Shown piece by piece: positions 37,927 to 46,706 of a DNA stretch of 64,000 nt. This DNA comes from PALSA-243 sp963743705. GTDB taxonomy: Bacteria > Acidobacteriota > Terriglobia > Bryobacterales > Bryobacteraceae. The stretch is taken from positions 434,001 through 498,000 of the forward strand of contig CAVUQS010000012.1 in assembly GCA_963743705.1 (NCBI GenBank). Reading direction: 5' to 3'. Under the pieces are notes generated by a model that saw only the letters and a list, made by a program, of their open reading frames with translations, had not been told where the DNA came from and did not search any database. The first letter of the stretch is position 1. Each line of letters begins with the position of its first letter. The translations under genes and the position numbers were made by a program.

Positions 37927-38484
37927 TTACCCGGCGAAGTGGGCGGCCAGAGCGAGAAAGACCAGCGTGCCGGCGGCGATCACGGCGCCGTGCGGCAATC
38001 CGACGGCCTTCGAGCTGCGGACGTCGAGCTCCTCGTTAGATAGGTACGCCGCACGCCCGCTCTTCATTTCGCTGAGCACGAATCCGACGTTCCACAGCGT
38101 CTTGCGCACGCGCCCGCGCGCTGTCATCAGCGTCAGAGAAGCGATGCCGCCCAAGATGGCCGTGAAGATGAAGATAGCCGCCCAATCCTCCCACCCCACC
38201 ATCGCGCCCACAGCGGCCATCAGCTTGACGTCGCCCGCGCCCATGGCGCGAATCGCGTAGAGCAGGAAATACGCGCCGAACCCGACCGCCAGGCCAGTCA
38301 GCGAGAGCCGCAATCCAGGCCAGACCGGATAAAGGAAGGCGTTCATGCCCACCCCGAGCAACACTCCGATGCCGGTCAACCAATTCGGGATGCGCCGGTA
38401 CGGGATGTCATACGCCGCGGCGCCGAGCACCAGGGCCACCAGAAGCACGGCGATCCCCGGCGGCGGCAGCGTGAGGCTGAACAT
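37927..38484 (-). CDS. A24-family prepilin peptidase (CpaA/TadV-like)
   Basis: The 185-residue membrane protease has the two aspartates of the family: one in AAYDIPYRRIPNWL and the second in the GxGD motif MGAGDVKLMAAVGAMVG. It lacks the methylase domain and so is the short, TadV/CpaA type that processes Flp/Tad prepilins. About six membrane segments are visible. No pilus genes occur nearby in the window, so its partner system must be elsewhere. An AAAAGG site lies just before the ATG. Confidence 0.9.
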   Translation of the reverse strand: MFSLTLPPPGIAVLLVALVLGAAAYDIPYRRIPNWLTGIGVLLGVGMNAFLYPVWPGLRLSLTGLAVGFGAYFLLYAIRAMGAGDVKLMAAVGAMVGWEDWAAIFIFTAILGGIASLTLMTARGRVRKTLWNVGFVLSEMKSGRAAYLSNEELDVRSSKAVGLPHGAVIAAGTLVFLALAAHFAG

Positions 38485-38570
38485 ACCTTTTCATTATGGA
38501 TAGCACGCCGCGCGAGGGGACAGCCGACCTTGGTGGAGGGGCGAGCGCTGACTTTGGTTAGGAGAGTTCT

Positions 38571-38617
38571 GAACGTCATACGTTCGCGGCATTGACCAGT
38601 ACGGGAATTTGCCGTAC
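38571..38617 (+). promoter_or_regulatory. Operator palindromes of the toxin-antitoxin operon
   Basis: Two inverted repeats: GAACG-TCATA-CGTTC (38571-38585) and GTACGG-GAATTTG-CCGTAC (38599-38617). The second lies inside the promoter, between the -35 and -10 hexamers, as expected for autorepression by the antitoxin. Confidence 0.6.
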
Positions 38618-38620
38618 GCT
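38592..38620 (+). promoter_or_regulatory. Promoter of the tacA/tacT-like operon
   Basis: TTGACC (38592-38597) and TACGCT (38615-38620) are 17 bases apart. The predicted start near 38627 gives a very short leader containing the GAGAGAG ribosome site before the ATG at 38638. Confidence 0.6.
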
Positions 38621-38637
38621 GATGAGAGAGAGCAAGA

Positions 38638-38958
38638 ATGCCGCAAACATTGCAAAAACAGCCGAAGACGCCGAAAGCTGCGCCTTCCACGAAGACGTAT
38701 CGCTTCGACGCGCGCCTGAGCGCCGAGCAAAAACTGTTGATCCAGCGCGCGGCGGATCTGGAAGGCCGCAGCATGACCGACTTTGTTCTTCAGAGCGCTC
38801 AGGCCGCGGCCGAACAGGCTATTGAGAGGCGAGCCCTAATGGTCCTGACCGCACGCGACAGCGAGGCGTTCGCGGAGGCCATTCTCCACCCGCCTGCACC
38901 GGGCCCCGTCTTGCGTCGCGCTGCGCGCGAATACCGGCAAAAGATCGGCCGTGCGTGA
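38638..38958 (+). CDS. DUF1778 antitoxin (TacA-like)
   Basis: The 106-residue protein has a ribbon-helix-helix N-terminal region (KTYRFDARLSAEQKLLIQRA, then ADLEGRSMTDFVLQSAQAAA) typical of DUF1778 antitoxins, and a C-terminal toxin-neutralising tail with AILHPPAPGPVLRRAAREY. TacA binds and represses its own promoter and blocks the acetyltransferase toxin. Its stop overlaps the toxin start (GTGA). The promoter overlaps a palindrome consistent with autoregulation. The N-terminal 20 residues are Lys/Pro-rich and probably flexible. Confidence 0.92.
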   Translation: MPQTLQKQPKTPKAAPSTKTYRFDARLSAEQKLLIQRAADLEGRSMTDFVLQSAQAAAEQAIERRALMVLTARDSEAFAEAILHPPAPGPVLRRAAREYRQKIGRA

Positions 38959-39470
38959 GCGCCGAATATCGCGTTGAGCCTCTCAGCAATGCGCATGATC
39001 GGATCGCTTTTCGCTCCGGCGTTTCCGAGTTGGACGACTACTTCCATCGTCAGGCCGGCCAGGATGCCCGTCGGAAGGCTGCAACCCCGTTTGTGCTCGT
39101 GGATCGCGTGGGAGTCATTGCCGGCTATTACACGCTCTCGGCCTACAGCGTCCAGCTTGCCGAGTTGCCTGAATCCATAGCCAAGAAACTGCCGCGCTAC
39201 CCGCGACTCCCGGCGACGATGTTGGGTAGGTTGGCGGTAAGCGGCACGCATCGCGGCCAGGGTCTGGGGCGGATTCTTCTCATGGACGCTCTGTATCGAA
39301 GTTGGATCAATACGGCTCAGATTGCGTCCGTAGGAGTGGTGGTGGACGCCCTCGACGATTCAGCTCGAGCTTTCTATCTCCACCACGAATTTGTACCGCT
39401 GCAGGATTACCCTAACCGGCTTTTCCTCGCGATGGGCACGATCGAGAGGGCATTTCGCGAAAAGCAGTGA
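38955..39470 (+). CDS. GNAT toxin (TacT-like)
   Basis: The 171-residue acetyltransferase has the acetyl-CoA loop LAVSGTHRGQGLGRILLMDA and the late Tyr in ARAFYLHHEFVPL, with the FRSGVSELDDYFHRQAGQDA N-terminal stretch characteristic of TacT toxins. TacT acetylates the amino group of certain charged tRNAs and so stops translation. It starts with GTG inside the antitoxin stop. The pair looks intact; no truncation or frameshift is visible. Confidence 0.93.
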   Translation: MSAEYRVEPLSNAHDRIAFRSGVSELDDYFHRQAGQDARRKAATPFVLVDRVGVIAGYYTLSAYSVQLAELPESIAKKLPRYPRLPATMLGRLAVSGTHRGQGLGRILLMDALYRSWINTAQIASVGVVVDALDDSARAFYLHHEFVPLQDYPNRLFLAMGTIERAFREKQ

Positions 39471-39541
39471 TTCCACTCATCATGCGACACCAGTCAGACG
39501 AGCCAATGACTTGTCCATCGTACCTCAATAAGCGACGAAAC

Positions 39542-41344
39542 TCACCGCGTCCCGGGCTTCCAAATAATCCCATCCCCGTAATTCGCCAGCCCCGGGATAG
39601 TCACCGGCAAATGGCCGCTAATCTCAATCTCGCCCCACAGCGCCTTTACCGCCGCGGTCTCCGACGGCGGCACTGTGCTGAACGTCGCAAGATACGCGGA
39701 TACTTTCGGAAAGTTGCGCAGCAGATACGGATTGCCGAGCGCGACCAGCGTTACCGGCTTGCCCGTCGCGGTCAGGCTTTCGATGGCGCGGGGTAATTCG
39801 CCGGCGAGCCCAACCGATCCGCGGCCCGACGCCACCGACGAAAATGCGGCGATCAGGTACTGCGGGCAACCCTGCAGCTTGGCGAGCGCGGCGTCCACGG
39901 TTTCCGCCGGCATCGAGGAATCGATCGACGTAATCGGCGCCGCCGCCGAGCGCTTGCGCACTTCGATGTTGAACGCCTGGCCCTCCACCGAATAGCGGCT
40001 CTCGGGCATCACCACGAAGCAGGCCGTTTGCGGCGACGTCAGCGGCACAACATTGCCCGTGTTCCGCACCAGAGTCACGGCGCGCTCGGCGATCTGCTGC
40101 GCGCGCTCGTTGTCTTCGGGCGAATCGATTACGTCGCCGATGGTCTCGGAATTGGTAAGACGATCGCGGTCGAGCCCTAGACGCTCTTTGGCCGCCAAAA
40201 GCCTGGCCACGCTGTCTTGAATACGCGCGCGCGTCAGGCGTCCGCTATTCACGGCGGCCACCACGGCGCGAATGGCGGCATCCGGGTCGGGAGGCATCAG
40301 CAGCGCGTCGACGCCGGCTTCGATGGCGCGCACGGCCGCGTCGGCTGCGGTGAAGCCTTGCGCGATGCCGCCCATCTCGAGCGAATCCGTAACCACCAGG
40401 CCCTTGAAGCCGAGTTGGTCGCGCAACAGGCCGGTGACAATCTGCGGCGAAAGCGTGGCCGGCAGATTGGGCGGCGCGAGCGCCGGCACAGCGATGTGCG
40501 CGGTCATGATGGAATCCACGTTGACTTCGATCGCGGCCTTGAACGGCGTCAGTTCCAGGCGCTGCAGGCGGTCGAGATCGGCTGGGATAGTCGCCAGGTT
40601 CAAGTGCGTATCCACGGCCGTATCGCCGTGTCCGGGGAAATGCTTGGCGGTGGTGAGAACGTAGGTTTTCTTATCGGCGCGCGAGCCTTCGATGAAAGCC
40701 TTCACGTGCGCGGCAACCTGTTCCGGATTTTCGCCGAACGAGCGGATATTGATGATCGGGTTGTCGGGGTTGTTGTTGACGTCGGCGACGGGGTAATAAA
40801 TCCAGTGGACGCCGATGGCGCGCGCTTCCTTGGCGGTAACCTCGCCCTCGAAGCGCGTAAACGAAGGGTCGCCCGTCGCGCCGAACGCCATGGCATGCGG
40901 AAACACCGTCACGCCGCTCACGCGCATGGAAGCGCCGCGCTCGAAATCGGCGCCGACCGCCAGCGGCACGCGCGCGAGGTGCTGCATGCGATTGAGAAAG
41001 GCCGCCAACGCGTAGGGTTCGGCCTTCACCGTTCCATGGCCGTTCGAGGCATTGAGCAGAATCAGGCCGCCGACTTTTGTAGTCTGGATCAGCCGCATGA
41101 AGTTGCGGTACGCCTTGGTACGCGAATTGGGCGCCTGGCCGTAGAACGGAATAAAAACGAGCTGCGCCACTTCATCGCGCAGCGTCATGCCGCGCATCCA
41201 GCGGCGGACAGTGGGCGAAGCTTTGATTGGCAAAGGCTTTTCGACTTTGACAGGCTTAACAGGTTTTTTGGCGGGTGGGGTGGCGCACCACAACGCGGCC
41301 TGACCCAGCGCCAGGGCCGCCGCGAGCCGCAAAGAAAGACCCAT
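39542..41344 (-). CDS. Exported GH3 glycosidase (NagZ-like)
   Basis: The 600-residue protein has a signal peptide (MGLSLRLAAALALGQAALWC) and a Lys/Pro-rich linker, then a family 3 glycoside hydrolase catalytic domain. It shows TAKHFPGHGDTAVDTHLNL, the NagZ His/Asp catalytic loop with DTH in place of the usual DSH, and the nucleophile in VVTDSLEMGGI. A C-terminal GH3 domain follows (from about residue 400). NagZ-type enzymes remove N-acetylglucosamine from peptidoglycan fragments; an exported, two-domain version suggests periplasmic or surface action. A GTG at 41359 is an alternative start adding five residues. Confidence 0.88.
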   Translation of the reverse strand: MGLSLRLAAALALGQAALWCATPPAKKPVKPVKVEKPLPIKASPTVRRWMRGMTLRDEVAQLVFIPFYGQAPNSRTKAYRNFMRLIQTTKVGGLILLNASNGHGTVKAEPYALAAFLNRMQHLARVPLAVGADFERGASMRVSGVTVFPHAMAFGATGDPSFTRFEGEVTAKEARAIGVHWIYYPVADVNNNPDNPIINIRSFGENPEQVAAHVKAFIEGSRADKKTYVLTTAKHFPGHGDTAVDTHLNLATIPADLDRLQRLELTPFKAAIEVNVDSIMTAHIAVPALAPPNLPATLSPQIVTGLLRDQLGFKGLVVTDSLEMGGIAQGFTAADAAVRAIEAGVDALLMPPDPDAAIRAVVAAVNSGRLTRARIQDSVARLLAAKERLGLDRDRLTNSETIGDVIDSPEDNERAQQIAERAVTLVRNTGNVVPLTSPQTACFVVMPESRYSVEGQAFNIEVRKRSAAAPITSIDSSMPAETVDAALAKLQGCPQYLIAAFSSVASGRGSVGLAGELPRAIESLTATGKPVTLVALGNPYLLRNFPKVSAYLATFSTVPPSETAAVKALWGEIEISGHLPVTIPGLANYGDGIIWKPGTR

Positions 41345-41383
41345 CTGTCTTAGTGTCACACGTTCGCGGAAAAAGCCCGCGCC

Positions 41384-41830
41384 TTACCGTGCGGTCGCGC
41401 GCAAACGCTTCGAGCCGGATTGCGAAACAGGCGGCTTGCGCTTGGCCCCGGGGGCCGCATTCAGCAGCCGCTTGATGGAGCGCGCCAGGTGAGTGGCTTC
41501 GTTAGCGCTCTTGGCGATCACGGCGTCGGCGCCGGTATTCTCTTCCGTCAGACCGAGCGGTTCGACGAAGCCGGAGAGCAGCACGATGCGCGCATTCGGA
41601 TCGGTCTGACGGATGCGCGCGATTAATTCCACGCCGTTCATACCCGGCATGCGGAAGTCAGTCACTACCACGTCAAAAGCGGCGGCGGCGAAGAGCGTCA
41701 GGGCTTCGTCTCCGCTCGCGGCGAGTTGCACGCCGTAACCGGCCTCTTCCAGCAAGGCCCGGCGGACTAGCAATCCGTCGCGATTATCGTCAACAAGGAG
41801 GATGAGAGGCGTCGCAGGAGAATTTTTCAT
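41384..41830 (-). CDS. Receiver-only response regulator
   Basis: The 148-residue protein consists of a CheY-like receiver domain: ILLVDDNRDGLLVRRAL, the phospho-acceptor Asp in DVVVTDFRMPGMNGVELI, and the switch residues in IVLLSGF. The usual Lys region reads ADAVIAKSANEATHL. A short basic tail (LNAAPGAKRKPPVSQSGSKR) follows. No output domain or cognate kinase is adjacent, so its partner is not known. Confidence 0.88.
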   Translation of the reverse strand: MKNSPATPLILLVDDNRDGLLVRRALLEEAGYGVQLAASGDEALTLFAAAAFDVVVTDFRMPGMNGVELIARIRQTDPNARIVLLSGFVEPLGLTEENTGADAVIAKSANEATHLARSIKRLLNAAPGAKRKPPVSQSGSKRLRATAR

Positions 41831-41939
41831 TGGCGGAGCGAAGCGAGATTAACAGGATCGTAACCGCCCTGTCAACGGATTTCCATCGCCTTCAAAAGGC
41901 TGGAAATCGAAAGCTTGACATTGGTGCGCCGAACAAGCT

Positions 41940-43067
41940 TTACTCGACTGCTCTCGGAGCTTTATAACCCGGCTTGGCGATGATGCTGTACTTGATGGGT
42001 TTGTTCTTCTCATCCTTCAGGATGATAGGGTCATTGGTGCCCGGATTCACCAAGTCTACCTTCAGCTTACGGAATGCGCCATCACGCGCCTTATTGGCAG
42101 GCGTATAAGAGATGACGTACTCATTGCGCAGAGCCTGTTGGATATCTTGGAAGATTCCGCCGTACTCGCCTTCGAAGCGCGGGAAAAACGCGCGCCCGCC
42201 GGTCTCTTTTGAGAAGGTACGCAGCTCGTTATCCGCTTGCAGAAAATCCATGCGCTGAATCGGCCCCATGGAAGCGTCGGCCAACGTGCGCAGGAACTGC
42301 ATCAGGCTGATGGCATAGACCGGCACGCCGGATTCCTGCAGCGACTTGCGCGTCTTATCGAACGTCACATGACTGAAGGTGTCGATGCCCGAAGTCAGCA
42401 CCAGAATTGCCTTGCGGCCTTCGATGGCCGACATGCGGTCGGCGGTATCGATCAGCGCATCGAACAGATTGGCTTCCTGCCAGGCGGGGATCGTCAGGCG
42501 GCCGAGCGCCTCCTGCACTTTCGAGCGGTCGGTGGTGAAGTCGCAGAGGATCTCGGGCTTGATATCGTATGCGATCACCGCCATGTAATCGTCTTTCTTG
42601 AGCGTGCTGGCGAATCCCCACGAAAGCTGCAGCGTCTGGAACCACGTCGGTCCGTAGAGCCGCTGGAACTTGCCGCTGAATTCGATCACCAGAGCCACCG
42701 TCATCGGGGCCTGGCCCAGATCGACCTTGTCGATCTTCTGCGGCACATTGTCCTCGAGCACGCGGAACGCGGCGGGCGGGATGCCCGGGATGAATTGTCC
42801 CTTGCTGTCGATCACCGCGGCATCGAGCGTCACGATGGCGGCTTCGGTCTTGTATTTGGGCGCGTTGACAAGATCGACGGCGTCCTTCTTGCTGTAGGCC
42901 GAAGGAATCTTGGGAAGGTCGGCGTCATCGCCTTTGCCATCCGCGGATTTCTTCTTGGCGACGGTCCCACCCGTAGTGTTGAGTGGTCCTTGTTCCTGGG
43001 CAAAGCCAAAACCGGCCAAGGCGCCAATGGCCAGGGCGCACAAAAACTTCCTTGTGGAGGGTCGCAT
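41940..43067 (-). CDS. Exported VWA protein (TIGR03436-like), second copy
   Basis: The 375-residue protein has a signal peptide (MRPSTRKFLCALAIGALAGF) followed by a Lys/Asp-rich linker, the lead-in IVTLDAAVIDSKGQFIPGIP and FRVLEDNVPQKID, and a VWA domain with the first metal motif replaced by VIEFSGKFQRL and an ILVLTSGIDTFSHV strand; both lack the canonical DxSxS/TDG residues, so metal binding may be lost. The C terminus (YVISYTPANKARDGAFRKLK) is typical of the family. It resembles the protein at 36939-37883 but is not a close copy. Confidence 0.87.
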   Translation of the reverse strand: MRPSTRKFLCALAIGALAGFGFAQEQGPLNTTGGTVAKKKSADGKGDDADLPKIPSAYSKKDAVDLVNAPKYKTEAAIVTLDAAVIDSKGQFIPGIPPAAFRVLEDNVPQKIDKVDLGQAPMTVALVIEFSGKFQRLYGPTWFQTLQLSWGFASTLKKDDYMAVIAYDIKPEILCDFTTDRSKVQEALGRLTIPAWQEANLFDALIDTADRMSAIEGRKAILVLTSGIDTFSHVTFDKTRKSLQESGVPVYAISLMQFLRTLADASMGPIQRMDFLQADNELRTFSKETGGRAFFPRFEGEYGGIFQDIQQALRNEYVISYTPANKARDGAFRKLKVDLVNPGTNDPIILKDEKNKPIKYSIIAKPGYKAPRAVE

Positions 43068-43142
43068 AGGCGTACTTCTGACGTAACTATAGCAAATGAC
43101 GGCGCGGAACGAAGGCGGGTTGCAAAAGATAAGGGCCTTCGA

Positions 43143-43230
43143 TTTGACGCAGAGACGCTGAGGCGCTGAGCAAGCAAAATAGGCTTATTTAGGGCGTTTT
43201 CTCAGCGTCTCCGCGTCTCTGCGTCGAAAA
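43143..43230 (+). repeat. Palindromic intergenic repeat (CGCAGAGACGC family), copy 2
   Basis: Left arm GACGCAGAGACGCTGAGGCG (43147-43166) and right arm CTCAGCGTCTCCGCGTCTCT (43201-43220) plus GCGTCG form an imperfect inverted repeat around an AT-rich centre. The core CGCAGAGACGC is shared with the copy at 8390-8463. It separates the VWA and rhomboid genes. Confidence 0.7.
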
Positions 43231-43238
43231 AAAGTTCT

Positions 43239-43979
43239 CTAGTTCACCCAAGGCCCGCGCCCATTATGTTTGCGCATGTAAACCTGGAACTTCTTCTTCG
43301 CCCGTTGCAGCTTCCATTGTTTATAGGCGCCGCGCCAATCGGGGATGGCCACGCTCGGCAGGCGGCCCTTCAGGTAGATGTAGCCGAAGATCATGCCGCC
43401 CAGATGGGCGATGTTGCTGATGCCGTCGTTGTTGGATTGGAAGGACGCGTACAGTGCGACGGCGCCATAGATCATCACCATGTATTTGGCTTTGATCGGG
43501 AAGAGAAAATCCATCAGCACCGTTTGATTGGGGAACAGAACGCCAAACGCCATCAGCAGGCCGAAAATCGCTCCCGATGCGCCGATGGTGCGCGTGTTCC
43601 AGTTGCCGGTGGCCGCGTGGAGCGCGACATCGCACAATCCGGCGCCAACGCCGCACAGGAAATAATACTTCAGAAACTGGCGGGTTCCCCAGGTTCGCTC
43701 CAGCGGCGTCCCGAACATCCACAATGCCAGCATATTGAATAAAAGGTGACTTATGCTGCCGTGCAGGAATAAGTAAGTCACCAACTGCCATAGCGCGAAA
43801 TGCTTCACCACGGCGACGGGCGCGAGCTCGAGCAGCCTAAGATCGTCCGCCAGCCAACGTCCAAACAGCGAGGTCAGAAGGAAGACCGCGATGTTGCCAA
43901 TGAGAAGCCACTTGACGCCGTTGGGGAAGTAATTATTGAAGAAAGACGATCGCCGATACGAATAGCTTGAGTAGCGCAT
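43239..43979 (-). CDS. Rhomboid-family intramembrane serine protease
   Basis: The 246-residue protease has six membrane segments, the catalytic Ser in GASGAIFGLL and the catalytic His in NIAHLGGMIFGYIYL, with HLLFNMLALWMFG in the second helix, matching active rhomboids. The N-terminal 20 residues are Ser/Tyr/Arg-rich (MRYSSYSYRRSSFFNNYFPN). A GGAGAGG ribosome site precedes the ATG. Its substrates are unknown. Confidence 0.93.
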   Translation of the reverse strand: MRYSSYSYRRSSFFNNYFPNGVKWLLIGNIAVFLLTSLFGRWLADDLRLLELAPVAVVKHFALWQLVTYLFLHGSISHLLFNMLALWMFGTPLERTWGTRQFLKYYFLCGVGAGLCDVALHAATGNWNTRTIGASGAIFGLLMAFGVLFPNQTVLMDFLFPIKAKYMVMIYGAVALYASFQSNNDGISNIAHLGGMIFGYIYLKGRLPSVAIPDWRGAYKQWKLQRAKKKFQVYMRKHNGRGPWVN

Positions 43980-44000
43980 GGCGCCTCTCCGTTCAGGATA

Positions 44001-44288
44001 TCAGACAGCCGCCGCGCCGCCGCCGTTTCCGTAACGGTTTAACGCAATCGCGCAGTATTGAATGGCCCCCGCTAGCGCAAGCCAGGTCTGCCAGTGCGAG
44101 AACACGCCGGAAGGGATGGCGAAATGCGCGGCCAACCCGAATTCGGACATCAATCTCCACAGCGCCATGGAGCCCGCGGCCACCGCGCCAGGCTGCAGCA
44201 GGACGGCGAACACCGAGGCGGCGCGCTGGTTCCGGTAACGTCTTTCATTGGACGATGGGAACTTCGCGATACGAATACGAACACGCAT
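44001..44288 (-). CDS. Small membrane protein of unknown function
   Basis: The 95-residue frame starting at ATG 44288 encodes a basic N terminus (MRVRIRIAKFPSSNERRYRN) and two hydrophobic helices (AASVFAVLLQPGAVAAGSMA and TWLALAGAIQYCAIALN), then a Gly/Ala tail. It is divergent from the Gfo/Idh gene and 20 bases upstream of the rhomboid gene. The frame is open upstream inside the opposite gene, but those codons are not credible. No ribosome site is obvious and no family is recognised; moderate confidence that it is real. Confidence 0.5.
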   Translation of the reverse strand: MRVRIRIAKFPSSNERRYRNQRAASVFAVLLQPGAVAAGSMALWRLMSEFGLAAHFAIPSGVFSHWQTWLALAGAIQYCAIALNRYGNGGGAAAV

Positions 44289-44319
44289 GAGGCGGTTTTT
44301 TAATCTTACAGGATTGCGG

Positions 44320-44325
44320 TAGTCT
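44320..44325 (+). promoter_or_regulatory. -10-like TAGTCT six bases before the start at 44332
   Basis: TAGTCT is followed by AACGTC and the ATG. No ribosome-binding site is present, so a leaderless transcript is likely. Confidence 0.4.
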
Positions 44326-44331
44326 AACGTC

Positions 44332-45497
<1,166 letters not shown>

Positions 45498-45501
<4 letters not shown>

Positions 45502-46706
45502 CCGCGCCCTCGGTCGCGATCGTCGGCGGCGGCATTGTCGGGTTGGCCACCGCTCACCGTCTGCTCGAACGCTTCCCCGGCGCGCGCGTGACGCTCCTCG
45601 AAAAAGAGGATGCGTTGGGCCGCCATCAGACCGGACACAACAGCGGCGTCTTGCATTGCGGCCTCTACTACAAGCCTGGCTCGGCCAAGGCGCGACTGGC
45701 CGTGGATGGCATCCGCCAAATGGTGGCGTTTTGCCAGGAAAATACCATTCCACACGAAATCTGCGGCAAGTTGGTGGTGGCGGCCGATGACGGCGAAGTT
45801 CCTCGCCTGCGCGAGCTGCACGCGCGCGGAACCGCCAATGGGCTCGAAGGCCTGCGCTGGCTCTCGCGCGAAGAAATGCGCGAAATCGAACCGCACGTGG
45901 GCGGCGCCGCCGCGCTGCGCGTGCCGCAGGAAGGCATCACAGATTACGCGAAGGTCTGCGCCGCGCTGGCGCAAAAGATCGAAGAGCGCGGCGGCCGCGT
46001 GATCCTGCGCGCCCGAGTTTCGAAGCTGGACCAGCGTGGCGGCGGATGGATCGCTCACACCACGGCTGGAGATTTCGAAGCCGGCTTCGTGATCAATTGC
46101 GCCGGCCTGCAGTGCGACCGCGTGGCCGCGCTGTCCGGCGAGCGCCGCGACATGCGGATCCTGCCGGTTCGCGGCGAGTACTACCAGATCAAGCCCGAAC
46201 GCCAACACCTGGTGCGCAACCTCATCTACCCGGTCCCCGATCCGGCGTTTCCATTTCTCGGCGTGCACTTCACGCGCTTGATCCACGGCGGCATCGAAGC
46301 CGGCCCGAACGCGGTATTGGCGTTCGCGCGCGAAGGCTACCGCAAGAGCGATTTCAACGCCCGCGATCTCTTCGATGCCCTCACTTATGGCGGATTCTGG
46401 CGCTTCCTGCGGCGCTATCCTTCCATGGCCTGGTTTGAGCTACGGCGCTCTTTCAGCCGCGAAATTTTCTGCCGCTCGCTGCAGCGCCTTGTACCGGAAA
46501 TCCAACCCGGCGATCTCGCTCCCGGCGGCGCGGGCGTACGCGCGCAGGCCATCGCGCCCTCTGGCGAGTTGGAGCAGGATTTCCGCCTGATCGCGCGGCC
46601 TAATGCCCTGCACGTGCTGAACGCGCCCAGCCCCGGCGCCACGGCGTCGCTCGCCATCGGAGCGGAGATCGTCAGGTTAGCAGCTGAAGCTTGGGAGGCT
46701 GACTAG
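45498..46706 (+). CDS. lhgO: L-2-hydroxyglutarate oxidase-like flavoprotein
   Basis: The 402-residue FAD-dependent oxidase starts AIVGGGIVGLATAHRLLERF, with EKEDALGRHQTGHNSGVLHC then GLYYKPGSAKARL, the segment that identifies LhgO-type proteins, and VINCAGLQCDRVAAL. LhgO oxidises L-2-hydroxyglutarate to 2-oxoglutarate. GTG start overlaps the oxidoreductase stop. The 3-prime end overlaps the convergent membrane-protein gene by 35 bases. Family is clear; that the physiological substrate is L-2-hydroxyglutarate is inferred. Confidence 0.9.
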
